Source: Opisthocomus hoazin (lineage: Eukaryota > Chordata > Aves > Opisthocomiformes > Opisthocomidae). Taken from it: a DNA stretch of 64,000 nucleotides. The notes beneath the pieces were generated by a model. It worked only from the letters and a program-made list of their open reading frames with translations, did not search any database and had not been told where the DNA came from. Made by a program: the position numbers and the translations under genes. Shown here piece by piece: positions 28,501-40,800 of the stretch (position 1 is its first letter; each line of letters begins with the position of its first letter). The stretch covers positions 54,225,682 to 54,289,681 of the forward strand of contig NC_134418.1 of the NCBI RefSeq assembly GCF_030867145.1. Reading direction: 5' to 3'.

Positions 28501-29235
28501 CATTACCTTTCCTACACCTCTATGTCCCCACAAAATGGTTAGCTTGGGCTTGATTTCATATTATTTGTTATCAGCTAACTTGCCTGGTGGAAGCCAAACA
28601 GAGTCTGGCTCTTTGAGGTGCTTTCTAACATTTATCTGTTCCAGCTTGCCCTGCAGCAGCATGCAAGATCCTAAATGTGATTCTTGTGAGCAGTCGCTCA
28701 CACTGCGTTAGCCTGCAAGGCTTCATAGACTAAATTAGGCACAATGAAAAACAAGCCAAAGACCTCCATCCTGCACCTGTTTCAACTCTGGCTGTTCTTC
28801 AACCACAGTTCAGGAGCCAAGTCACTCTGATGGAAGAACGCAGCATGCTTCAGGCAGGACTGCTCAGTACCAGATGAGGGTCCCACTTGGTTTGCTGCCT
28901 CCCTGTGAAACCTTCTGGCCACATGCACTCTTGGGTAATCTGCTGTCTACCTCGGTAGCACAGAATGGATTGTTTCCCCTTCCATGACCTGCTATTTTCA
29001 TTGATTACTCAATCAATGGTAACAGTGCCACACAAACTGGGGACAACAGCGCTGGGTACTGCATCTAAGTGTCAAGCATGAAAACAACCTCCTGTCACTC
29101 TTCTTTAGGTTGTCTACCAGAGCATTCACTATCACAGAAACAGTTGAGGGGCAGTCAGCTCATTGGAGACAGTACCCGCCACTTAGCCACAGCCGTGTGC
29201 CTTTCCCTAAAGCTGCTAGGCACTGTGGGAGAACA
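16543..29235. other. Intergenic or gene B upstream intron; no gene recognised
   Basis: Should contain gene B's first coding exon (in this family a short exon encoding Met and a few residues, ending at phase 2), but I could not pick it out. No trypsin-domain signatures (WPWQ, TAAHC, GDSGGP) were seen on the minus strand. The longest open frame (about 19214-19741, plus strand) has no recognisable domain. Confidence 0.5.
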
Positions 29236-29455
29236 GAATCATAGAGTAGCTGAGGTGGGAAGGGAACTCTGGAGATGGTCCGGCTCAAAATCCCTGCTCA
29301 AAATAAGGGCAGCTGGACCAAGATGCTCAGGATCATATCCAATTGGGTTTTGTGTATCTCTGAGGACGAAGACTCCATAACCTCTCCTGACAACCTGTTT
29401 CAGTATTCAACCAGTCTCACTGTAAAAAAGTTTTTTCTTATGTTCTCACCACCCT
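29236..29455 (-). mobile_element. Old CR1 3'-end fragment
   Basis: Read on the plus strand, this is the reverse complement of a CR1 3' end: the CAGAATCATAGA tail, the GGGAAGGGAACTCTGGAGAT block, then sequence related to the C-terminal CR1 ORF2 (the region of a TAAAAAAGTTTTTTCTTAT block). It is strongly diverged, with no coding capacity, and cut off at its 5' side. Confidence 0.75.
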
Positions 29456-30850
29456 CTGTCATGGGAGACATTATTTCCCAGTACAGTCCCTCCATCTGGT
29501 CTGTCCACAGGGAAAGGAATGATCCCAGCAACAACTCACCTTGGTATGCAGGTCGTCTCTGCTGGCCTGGAGAGCAGTGCCAGACTGTCTGGGTCATGAC
29601 TCCAAAGGCTGCAGACTGCAGGTGATCGCAAGAGGCTGGGGAAGGTCAATATGTGACAATTGCAGGCAGCTGACTGTTTGTATTGACTTACAAAGAACAA
29701 TCTGTGATTAAAACAGGCTCTGGATGCCAGGCTGATGGCAAGTCCTTCCTCAAGGGACTACCCAGTGGCACAACTGGAAGATGGACAGCACAGGAGCTGA
29801 GGGGACAAACAACACGTAGCAAGCACAGCCTTTCAGGTTCAATGGGAGGAGGAAGGAATTCAGTAGATAATGAAGTGAATCAGAGACATGCCACGTATTC
29901 CTTGGACCTATTCAAGCTTACATAAAAGAAAATCATTGCATTTTTGGATAACAAGTTGCCCCAAAGCCTTTTCTCTGTCTTTATAGAAACAATTTATTTG
30001 CACCTGAGAGAAACTCACCAGCAACAAATGGCAAACAAAATATTCTTCAAAGGAAGTGTCATTTAAGAATGGGTTCAATTAAAAATAAAATTTTACCCTA
30101 AGATAAAGCATATTTACTGCCATTTGTTATACCTGTTTCTGAACTATTCTAACCAGATGAGTTTTGAAAAGTTTTCTTTGCAGCAATAATGGATCAAAGA
30201 CGCCAAGAAAGCTGAAATATTGACAGCTATGTTTTATAGAAGGATCCTGGTTCAGCCACGCATACAGAAGAACATGAAAATTATTCTTCTGTTCAGTTCT
30301 CCACTTCAAACCCTTTGACAGAAACTCCACCCACACAGCTGCCCCAGCCAGGTACGACCACACCAGCTGAACATCAGCTACTGAATGGTCATAAATTATT
30401 TGTGTCATGTATACAGCATGTGCTCTGTCAGAGACTCAGCACAAAGCAGTTTTCTCTAAGACATAAAAAAAGAAATTAAAAAATCAGATTTGTTACAATG
30501 ATGTCTTTTAAGAAGTCTGTAATCTAAGGCTCCCTTTATTGCAGCTGACCCAGTAAGGGCTGCTGTTTTTCCAAACGAACAGCCCCCTTCCGTCCATAGC
30601 CCACCTGGCACGTCCTGCAATACTGCACTAAAGCTGTTGCACTCCTTTTCGCCCTCTCAGATAATCCCAGATTCCAGGACCATCCCTTCGGCTGTTAGTT
30701 ATTATAGACCAGGATCAATGAGATGCAGCACGTTTCGCTCATCAAGCGCTTGCTGAGAATACGGTGCAATTTGTACCAAGTTTCCCGTCCTGACAGGAAA
30801 GGCACACGGAGAAACCTGGTGTCTTTGATCCACACGCGTCAAGGGGAGCT
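29456..30850. other. Non-coding stretch before the CpG island
   Basis: AT-rich to balanced sequence with no exon, repeat family or RNA gene that I recognise. GC and CpG content begin to rise after about 30770. Confidence 0.5.
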
Positions 30851-30879
30851 GTCGAAACGGGAGGTCCAAGCGAGCAGCA

Positions 30880-31400
30880 GCTGTAGGCCACTGCAAACCT
30901 CCCCGCCCAGCAGATGCTCGACATCCCCGCTGCTCTTTGCCTTCCCTGCCTGCAGGCAGCCTGACGAGCCGGGAGAGGAAGACCCACGCCGCCGTCAGCA
31001 GCGGACAGCGCGCCTTTCCAGTCCGCTTGTCCGCGGGACAGAGGTCTGGCTACGCTGTGGCAGAGAAGCAGGCAAACCTCCCCAGCCCCCCGCTCGCAGC
31101 CGCCGCGCCCTGCGCTCTGCACGCTCAGAGGGCAGCGTTTGGCGCCAGCGTTCTGACGGCGGTGGGGGGGGGGGGGGGGGGGGCCAGAAAGCCCGACACT
31201 CGCTGGGCGCCGCAGAGGCCTCTGCTCCGCGGGGAGGCCGCGGCCGCCCCGGACCGCCCTCTGCGCGCGCCTCCCGCGCGGCGCGGCGCGCCTCCCCCCC
31301 TAGCGGCTGCCGCGAGCCCCGCCCGCCGCAGGGTCCCGCGCATGGGTACGGGCACGTGGCGGCCAGCAGGTAAACCCGCGGCACGGGGCGCAGGGCGATG
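30880..31400. promoter_or_regulatory. Orphan CpG island
   Basis: Dense CpG and GC (NotI-like GCGGCCGC, several GCGCGC, CCGCCC and GGGCGC boxes) in otherwise AT-rich surroundings. It has the look of a vertebrate CpG-island promoter, but no recognised gene starts here on either strand. A plus-strand ATG at 31342 is followed 28 bases later by a CAG|GTAAAC donor-like site, so a first exon is conceivable. TMPRSS11 genes are not known to me to use such promoters, so the island may serve an unseen gene or non-coding RNA, or an upstream exon of gene B. Confidence 0.7.
31164..31183 (+). repeat. Run of 20 G inside the CpG island
   Basis: Twenty consecutive G on the plus strand within the CpG island. 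Able to form a G-quadruplex, and likely to vary in length or be misread in sequencing. Confidence 0.9.
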
Positions 31401-31817
31401 CCAACACGGACGTGAAACGGGAAGCAAATTCTTAACGGATTTTATTAAATGTATCTATAAATTACAGTCCTGTGCGTGATGCACGGCCGTATAGCTGGAT
31501 ACACCCCCTTCTGCCTCGAGCGAAGACGTCAATTCCTGCAAAAACATGGCTGAGAGAAGATGGCACGTGTGGCTTCCCGAAGAGGTGAGACCGCACCTTA
31601 CAAAGAATAACCCTAAAGCAAACAAAACAGTTTGGCCGCCTACGTTGCTTCAAGTTTCCATCGTTCCCCCCTCAGGAAAAGCCAGAGAATGCTGACAGCG
31701 GTGCAGTTTTGCCATGAGCAAGGGATTCAGACCCACCACGGCCATCCGCACCAACATCCCCAGTGGACGAGGAGTGGTCTGTCAAGCACTCGTCTTGACA
31801 GTCCCCTCTCACACCGC
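31401..31817. other. Flank of the CpG island
   Basis: GC content falls back toward background. Several overlapping short frames occur on both strands, but none has a recognisable domain. Confidence 0.4.
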
Positions 31818-31955
31818 TGTGCTGGTTCTGGCTGGGATAGAGCTGATTTTCTTCACAGAAGCTAGCATGAGGCTACGCTTTGGGTTTGTGCTGAAAACAG
31901 CAATGATAATTCAGGGACGTTTTTGTTACTGCAGGACAACTGCTTTGCATCACCA
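31818..31955 (+). mobile_element. Truncated avian endogenous retrovirus LTR
   Basis: Begins with TGTGCTGG and follows the opening of a widespread avian ERV LTR (a GGCTGGGATAGAG block, an AGCTAGCATG block, then TTTGTGCTGAAAACAG). Only the first ~140 bases are recognisable; the rest of the LTR and all internal genes are absent. Family identification is by recall. Confidence 0.65.
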
Positions 31956-34690
31956 GGAGGCCTCAGAGCATGTAAACCACATTGCTGCCAGAAGAAACCA
32001 GATCAGAAGACTTGTTCCAGCTGCTGTCAGGAAAACTGCACAAGGCAGTCAAAAATAAAGGCTCCGAAAACATACGGCACGTAGATGTCAGGTCCTCTTC
32101 AGCCCTCCTCCTCCCAGCTGCTCTGTGCTGGCACTTGGCATTAAGGTGGTGGATCAGCCGCTGTAGCTCTCCAAGTAGATGCTCGGAACTGGTAGCTCCT
32201 CCAACAAATGATGGGTTTACTTTTTCAGCCTTGTGTACACCACTCTGGAAAATGACATTTACTGCAGCCCTTGATACAGAGCAGAACACTTAAGGCTTTC
32301 TGATTTTATACCCAAAATAAACGCAAGTGGAAAGTTCACAGATGCAAAATAAATTTTTTGGACACCTACTTACCTGTTTAGGTGAACCACTGACGTAACC
32401 AGGATTTGCAAGCCTAAAAATATTGTTTCCAAGTTACAATGAAATCCAGCATTATGCCCTTTGAAAACCCAAGCTTAAAGTGCTTTGGGAACTGGAAATC
32501 CATGGCATCTTGTAATAACGCTTTTCTTCATGAAGATCAAATTTTATTCACTGTCCTGGTAAGACAATTGCTACTAGCAAGAAAAAAATTATCTATACTT
32601 GTCATACGTAATTTCTGAACTTCGTCTATAAGCAACATACTTCAAAGTCATGTTCTGCTCAAGGAACTAAAATGAGATTTGTTGGGCTCAACAGACCTAC
32701 AGAACCGGTCTGACGCTTTTTACTCCCTATGTAGAAGTAAAGCCACAAAGTTATGTTTCTGAAGCTTACAACATTCCACAAGAAAAGTTCCATGAGTAAA
32801 ATTTTTTGAAGTGCCAGATTTCCTGATATACACAAATATAGAACACACAACAGCTGCAGACCCTTGTCTTCCATGCAGACCTTCTTTTGGCATCCAAATA
32901 TTCCAGTACCTCCAGTGATGCTCTAGAAAAGAACGGTTCTCTGTACTGGCAAGCAGCCAGATCACAGGACGCATAATCAAAACACCTCTGTTAACTCAAT
33001 GGATTGCTGCTCTGTGTGGCAGCATTCGCAGCAAGCTGCACAGCCCAGAGGGAATCCCCTGAACTGCCATTGACTATGTCAACTGACTTGTACTCGATTT
33101 GGACAACACTTTGATCTTAAGACCATAATCACTGAGGGCCTGTTTCCCCCTGATCTTCCAACTATGAGCATGCCGAAAGCCAGCTGCTTGCCTTTTCTAG
33201 CATGGCATAAGACTCTTGCTTGCTTGCCACACTGGAACAGCTCCGAGTCTTGGCAGCGTGGCTGGTATCTCCATTGCTGAGCTCTTTTCTCGTCTGACCA
33301 CAGAGCAAAAAGAGAGCAACTGAGGGGCTGCTTATCTAGCAACTAAGACCACAGCTCTTGCTGTTGTCAGAATCAGCATCCACACAAAGTGTTGGAAAGA
33401 GTCTGCAGACACACCAAGGAAAACGTGCTCACTAGGAATAGGCATGTTCCACTGCTAGGTTGTAGAAAGTGTTTGAGATCTCTGTGGTAGGCAGAAACAT
33501 GGGTTCCTGAAAACATGAAGTCAGAGACAGTATGAAGTTCGTGTGGCTCAGCTCAAATGAGTTAGCTCTGGTCTAGCAATGAGACACCGGCAATTCGTAC
33601 TTCCTGACAGGAGAGGAAGATCTTTACATAAGATTACTTAGTCAGAAGGGTCAGTCAGAGGTTCTGACCTGCTCTGAAGGAGACAGGTGTTTTCACGATA
33701 ACACAAAAGCTTTTTTTTTTTTTAGGATGCAGCTGAAGATGCACATATTAAATTATAAAGATCTGAGAACAGCATTCACACGAACAAGCAATTTGAGAGG
33801 GGGTTTCTTTTGGCAGTGGTCATACTGAGATTGTTACAATCTTCCATCCTGCACAAAAAGCCAAGAACTTTTATTCTGAACAATACAATCTGGAAAGTTA
33901 AAAAAGGAAATTAATTCAGCCAAACACTCTGATATAACAACAGACTGGTACGAATGTAACATGGTTTTCGGTTTTAAGTCCAGCAATCATTCTCACAGCA
34001 AACACTGTGGTAGGGGCTGTTTGTATGAAACAATGAGTGGGCACACATACACTTGTTCAAAGAAGCTAGTATTTTCCACTGATTAGTTTTTCAGGACAAC
34101 ACAACAAGAAAAAATTCTCTATTCACCTAAGTAACAGTCCAACATGATATTAGGAACCAGGACTTCTCTAAGCCATCTTTTGTTCTTCATTAGAGTACAG
34201 TCCCTGGAATGGTGTAGGAAAAAGCTCGAGAATTCAGCAGCACAGCAGCCTTGGAGTCAGGGGCTGGACTGCAGCTGGTCTACAGACAGACAGGGCCTTG
34301 GGAGCACACAGCAAATAGGCAGGCCATGTTTTAGTTATAACTTGTCTTGGATGATAGTAAGTGATTGTTTGGGCTCAAACACTTTGCCTCAGTATAAAAG
34401 TAGGGGCCAAAACATTTGGCCACGGAGAAAAGGTCAGTATATTGCATATAGATGAAGGCAGTTGTCCCTTTGACAGAGTACTTCCTGAACACACAGCTGT
34501 CACGTGGATCAAGTCTGTTCCTGTCTGGCTGTAGGCCAAACCAGTTTCAAGTCCTAGACTACTCCAAGCTTGCCGGCACTTGATACACGACCACAAGCTA
34601 AGCCAGCAGCTGTTTAGAGGGTAACCACAGAGCAGAACGTGTCAGAGGAATAGCCGTACACAGCCCACAAAACTTAACCCGCTGCAAGTT
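31956..34690. other. Region 3' of gene A
   Basis: Contains the presumed 3' UTR of gene A (below 34691) and unassigned sequence. A minus-strand frame of about 108 codons (31963-32289) has no recognisable family. A poly-T run lies at about 33712-33723. Confidence 0.45.
33870..33875 (-). promoter_or_regulatory. Candidate polyadenylation signal for gene A
   Basis: An AATAAA hexamer on the minus strand about 815 bases beyond the gene A stop codon. I noticed no closer canonical hexamer outside the coding region. Use of this site is inference only. Confidence 0.3.
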
Positions 34691-34852
34691 TCAGATGCCC
34701 GTTTTGGAGTTGATCCAGTTTCGATAGTAAGTCACTCGCGTGTACACTCCTGGTTTATTTCGCTTTCCACATTCATCTCCCCAGCTCACTATTCCCACAA
34801 GATACCAGATTCCTCTGGAGTTCGCCTGCACCAATGGCCCACCAGAGTCACC
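34691..34852 (-). CDS. TMPRSS11E: Gene A exon 9: catalytic Ser, C-terminus and stop
   Basis: Encodes residues 364-416 and the TGA stop at 34693-34691. It starts with GDSGGPL (nucleophile Ser366), then IVSWGDEC and KPGVYTRV, and ends in SKTGI, a family-typical C-terminus. Acceptor CTCCTTAG|GGTGA. An AATAAA lies inside the coding sequence (Arg-Asn-Lys codons) and is probably not used for polyadenylation. Confidence 0.94.
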   Translation of the reverse strand, partial: GDSGGPLVQANSRGIWYLVGIVSWGDECGKRNKPGVYTRVTYYRNWINSKTGI

Positions 34853-37800
34853 CTAAGGAGAAAAACATCAACAGGCAAGAACAAAGCAAACAGTGTTCAC
34901 CTCGCTAATGCAGCAAGCCTCAAATTGCTCTGTTACAACTGACAGATATTTGTCTCTAGACTACACCTATAATTCAACCTCCCCATGGTCTACTGACCAG
35001 ACAGTGGCTGACAACCTATGTCTAATTCAGTCTCTCCCACTCCACACCCTCACATCTGTTTTCTCTCACATGTACACTATATATAAACCCCAAGCACCTA
35101 AGTGCAGACTTCAGCCCATGAGCCATGAAGCTCTTCATTTACATCTGTCAAGATATTGAACCCCATAAACTTAACTGAGATTCCCCAAAGGATATGTTAT
35201 TTCTAGGAAACATAACCTCCCATCCCACCTATTTTTTTTTACTATTACCTGTGAAAAGACTTACCTGGCAGGCATCCACCTGCCCCTCCAAGTATCCAGC
35301 ACACAACATTCCAGCTGTTATTGCTCCACTATACACTTCTCTTCTATTACAAATCTGAGTGCTTATAATTTTCACTTCTGCTTGTCGAAGCTCATTAACA
35401 CTAGAGCCTAAAAGGAGAATCACAGAATCACAGAATCACAGAACGGTAGGGGTTGGAAGGGACCTCTGTGGGTCATCTAGTCCAACCCCCCTGCCGAAGC
35501 AGGGTCACCTACAGCAGGCTGCACAGGACCTTGTCCAGGCAGGTCTTGAATATCTCCAGAGAAGGAGACTCCACAACCTCCCTGGGCAGCCTGTGCCACT
35601 GCTCCGTCACCCTCAGAGGGAAGAAGTTCTTCCTCATGTTCAGACGGAACTTCCTGTGCCTCAGTTTGTGCCCATTGCCCCTTGTCCTGTCGCTGGGCAC
35701 TACTGAAAAGAGCTTGGCCCCATCCTCCTGACACCCACCCTTCAGATATTTATAAGCATTTATTAGGTCCCCTCGCAGCCTTCTCTTCTTCAGGCTGAAC
35801 AAGCCCAGCTCCCTCAGCCTCTCCTCGTAGGAGAGATGTTCCAGTCCCCTCACCATCCTCATAGCCCTCCGCTGGACTCTCTCCAGTAGCTCCTCATCTT
35901 TCTTGAACTGGGGAGCCCAGAACTGGACAGAGTACTCCAGATGAGGCCTCACCAGGGCAGTGTAGAGGGGAAGAAGAACCTCCCTCGTCCTGCTGGCCAC
36001 ACTCCTCTTGATGCACCCCAGAATGCCACTGGCCTTCTTGGCAGCCAGGGCACACTGCTGGCTCATGGTTAACCTGTCGTCCACCAGGACACCCAGGTCC
36101 CTCTCCACAGAGCTGCTCTCCAGCAGGTCCACCCCAAGCCTGTACTGGTGCATGGGGTTGTTCCTCCCCAGGAGCAGGACCCTGCATTTGCCTTTGTTGA
36201 ACCTCATCAGGTTCCTCTCTGCCCAACTTTCCAGCCTATCCAGGTCACGCTGAATGGCAGCACAGCCTTCCGGTGTGTCTACCACTCCTCCCAGTTTGGT
36301 GTCATCAGCAAACTTGCTGAGGGTACACTCCAACTCTTCATCCAGGTCGTCGATGAAGAAGCCAAACAAGACTGGGCCCAGTACTGACCCCTGAAGGACA
36401 CCACCAGGTACCAGCCTCCAACTAGACTCAGCGCCGCTGATGACAGCCCTCTGAGTTCTGCCATTCAGCCAGTTCTCAATCCACTTCACCGACCACTCAT
36501 CCAGCCCACATTTCCTCAGCTTCCCTAGGAGGATGTTATGGGAGACTGTGTCGAAAGCCTTGCTGAAGTCTAGGTAGACAACATCCACGGCTCTCCCTTC
36601 GTCTACCCAGCCAGTCATGTCATCACAGAAAGCTATCAGATTGGTCAGGCATGAGAAGTGACATTAGAATTTGCAGACAGTGTATGATACCTAAACCACT
36701 CAAGGATTAGGAGTAGCCATATTTTCCTGCAGCTTTTCTGACATTACATGCAATGAAGGCAGCTACCCAGACAATGTCTCAGGAAGAAGAAAGTTTTTTT
36801 TCCCCACTAAAGTCTTTCACTTGTTCCCAGACATAACCCTTTTTCATCTTTCATCCTCACCAGATGCTCTTTAGCATAGAGGGCAAAAGGATTTTTGTAC
36901 ATGTTTCAATGTTGAATTCAACTGTAGGCTACAAGATACGTCCTTGATATCATTGGAAAGACCTATGTGGTTAGCTGCAGCGTAGCTCTGGACAATCACT
37001 ACACACCTCAAGAGTCTACCATGAAACACAACCTATACAGTTCAGTGGCTCTCATAAGCAGATTTATAGCCCTGTAAGTCCATCATCTCTAACTTCATTG
37101 ACGTGGACTAATTTGAATGAAGCTCACTCAAGTCATGGGATGAACTGAAGCCTGATTTATGACTGGAGAGAGAATAACTGATGAAAATTGTCATGATGCA
37201 TCTATGACAAAGCTGAATGGTGAAAGAACTCATGTCAGGGCTAAACCCAGAGGGACTGGGCCAGTGTGAACAGAATGTATTCAACCAGCACAATGGATGC
37301 AGCAACAAAAAAAAGCTGCTCTTACTCCTGTAAGGCTAACCTGTAGCGTCTTTCCCCCATATTCCAATCCACTGACCAAGCCAGAAAAAAGATGCAAACT
37401 AAGCCCACAAGTGTATCATTAGCACATGCACCTATTAAACGCCAAGTCTAAGGAACCCAAAATCAACAAAAAAAACCTATAAAACTGACAGAAGCCTTTT
37501 CAGATACATGTGTGATGGCACAGGAAGGCAAGAGACACTCACCATCATTCTCCAAAGCTCCCCAACCGGTGACAAAACAGGAAGTGTTTGCTGCAAAAAT
37601 GTGAGATGCTTCAGGAAGACAGACACTGTGCACATCACTCGTGAACTCAATAGCAGAGGCAAGTTCCACAACAGCCACATCATATTCATGACCAGAGACA
37701 GGGTTGTTGTAACTTTCATGAACGATAATTCTTCGGACGAGTCTTCTCTGTTCTGGAGGTCTGAGCCGAATTCCAAAGCTGGCGGTCCACTTCCGAGGAT

Positions 37801-40800
37801 CACTTTCCCTGCAAGATATTTGAGGTTATGTCACAGCCATACAAAACAAGATCCTCAGAGGAGCTTAGCTCTCCACTTAAGCATCAAAATGCAATGTGGC
37901 CAGGTTTGCCTAAGGGACAGAGCAGAGCCAAACTTCATTATCTTTCAGCAGATACTGACTTCAGTGGGCAACAAAAGGTCAGAACACCCAAGAGTCCTAA
38001 GGCCTGTAGGATCAGAAGGGTGATGATGACTTACCCTCTAAAACAGTGGGCTGCAGTGACTAGCCATGTATTACTGATCACTGATGCACCACAGCGATGG
38101 GTCCCCTCTAGCTGAATACTAGCCTGCCACGGCCACTCCCCAGTCTGTGCCTGCTGCCCACCAATTATTCTCTCCAATCCTGTGAAGGAGAATGTCTGTC
38201 TTCGTATTCCACAGCCTGTCAAAGAAAAGGCAGCTCTGCTTTAGCTGATTAAAGGAAACCAGGGTGTTGCTTTAAGAAAGGTCCACATGGCTGCAGGCAG
38301 AGGCGTAACAGGTCAGAGGTGTCAAGAGACAGCCTTCACCTAAAGCCGTGCCTCCAATAGCAGGGAAACCAAGTGTCATGGTCACAAACATCTCAGGATA
38401 GATGTGGGGTAAACAAAGAAGTTTGGTAGAAGAGTCATTACTTTGTCATTAGACCAGTTTTCATACACACAAGCCTATACGTACTCCCATGGGAACTGAA
38501 GGCTGTATATCTGAGACACTGTTTATTTTCCCCAGTTGTAACTGTTTATCTAGTTAAAAAAATATATAGCCCCTACAAACCTTGTTTTGTTTGATATTTA
38601 ACCAGAGCTGTACAGAGGGAGAAGTAACATACATAGCCATTAGTGTGGCTTTGCATACAGGTACACACACAGATTATTAGGCACAAAGACATGCACTGAT
38701 AATTAACCTAAGCATATACATTCATATAGCTTTCATAATAACGGCATGTAAGTTCCATCCAAAGACTAAACCTTTCTTTGTACTGTACAAAAAAAAGAAC
38801 ATCCTTAGTTTGGTTTCATTCTTTTAAAAAGACTTCTTAAAAATTGAGTACAAAAATAACTGAGGAATCCCCACGTAAACAACCACCACACCAGGGCAGC
38901 TCTAAGCTTTAATACACAAATCATCACCAAAATATGCACATGACAGACACTGCACATCACTTGTGAACTCAGCAGAGGTAATCTTCCCATTATTTGTAAC
39001 ATCCCACCGGTATAGCAAAGGCAAGACCAACATAGTCGTTCTAGCTTTAAGTGTCACAGAATTGCTGAAGACTAGATTGCAAAAACACACAAGAACGAAA
39101 CAAAAATCCCACCCACAAACTAAGCAAAGAAGGGCTTTTGTGAGGTCACCTCCAGGTCAGCCTTGACAACAGCAACAAAAAAGTATCCTCTTCCTCCAGC
39201 AGTTTACTTATAGCCACTGTGCCAACAGCACAGTCATGTATTATTCGGCTGAAAAAGTTAGACCCAAACCAGTTAATTCTCATAGTCCATTTAAAGGTGA
39301 AAAGCTAACTTGCAAAGGCTCCAACACCACGCAGGCGACTGATGTAGTCCCCTGAGGGGGTACTTAAAGCTCCTTTAGAAACAGGGAGACAGTGCAAGAC
39401 CTCAAGGGGGAGCACAGAACAGGAGAGGGACTAAGCACCTGCCCCTCTCCAGGGCTGTGCCACTGCCTTGCTGTCACTGTGGACAGCTCTTCTCCCCTTC
39501 CCTGTATATTGCAAGGTTTAGCTCGCATCTGACAGACGTCTATTGTCAAACCATTCTGCAGGGAGGAGGGGGCAGGAAGAAAATGTTTTTGGAAGGATTC
39601 CAGCAAGAATCTGGGCTCACAGCTACTGCAGTCCTTGTGGAAAGCTCACCAACAGCAGCTCATCTACGTGCCCCTACTTCCCATAACCGACATTAAAGCA
39701 AGTACTTCCCATCACCAAGTCAGAATGCCTGATTCCACAAACAGTACAGAGCCAGCCTGACTGCAAGAAAATGAGCTGAAGTATTCCCTGGCTCAGGCAC
39801 TGTCTACTGCTCTAGTATTTTTCATAAGTTATTTTTTCAACTTGCATCTCAAAAGCATAAGAATCTTGTAAACACAGAACTTATAGCATCAAGTCCCTGG
39901 ACCTTTTCTGTAAAGCATTTGTACTTACAGTTGTTTAAAAGGTTATCTCCATTTTCCTTATTCAACTCTGAAATGAAAAGCAAACAGCACAGTGAGTAAT
40001 CTCATACTGTTACATGATCTAGCACAGACTCTGTCCCTGTACCAGCAAACACAAATTAAGTGGCTCACACTGCTGCATGGAGTGACAGTACAGTAAGAGG
40101 CATAATTTGCTCTGTTGGAGAAGTTCAGTTAAGCCTCTGTTCCTCACTGAACGTGTAAGGCCAAAGGATACATCTTTCTCGCTTCAGCTCAAAGCTAACA
40201 AAAGCAGTAGATAACTGCAAATAGGTCCAAGTAACATCTACATGTGCTGGCAACTGTGCACGATATAAACACCTACATGCATTTGTTCAGGTTCAGGCAA
40301 GGTGGTCAAAACAGTCTTCACAAACCCTCAGCGCTGGGACTGAGTGAAGCTAAGCTGTAACGTTACTGACTTCTTCACTACAAAAAGCCCTCTGCCAGAT
40401 TCTGATAGTAACCAGCGACAGATTCATGGGAGAGGATTACTGCCCAGGAAGCCTCAGGGTTTTGTTATGGACATTTGCTACAGCAATCTGTCAAATCTGT
40501 CAAATAAGCACAGGAAATGGCAGGGGGGTGGAGAAGGGAACCATCTCAGCCTTGCAGTTTTTTAGCAGCTTTTTAATAGAGGACTCTGTATTTCAGTACC
40601 TGGTGATACAGGTTCTTGTTCAATTCACTATGTGCCTTAAAATAATCTGTGAACCGGTGATCACAAATTTGGGCCTTTTTTTAATGAACTAGGGGGGATG
40701 ACTATCTCATTCAACAGAGCTAGGTCACAGAGAGAGCCTCTGATGCACAGAGGAGAGCCCACACTCATAAATCAGTGCCAGTATGCTTTAATTCTTTTCA

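Noticed and set aside
31125..31479. Arg/Ala/Pro-rich frames across the CpG island
   Set aside because: Such frames are expected in GC-rich DNA with few stops, and they cross the G homopolymer.
31963..32289. 108-codon minus-strand frame beside the CpG island
   Set aside because: The translation looks fairly protein-like, but no family is recognised, it has no clear splice or start context, and the opposite strand is also open.
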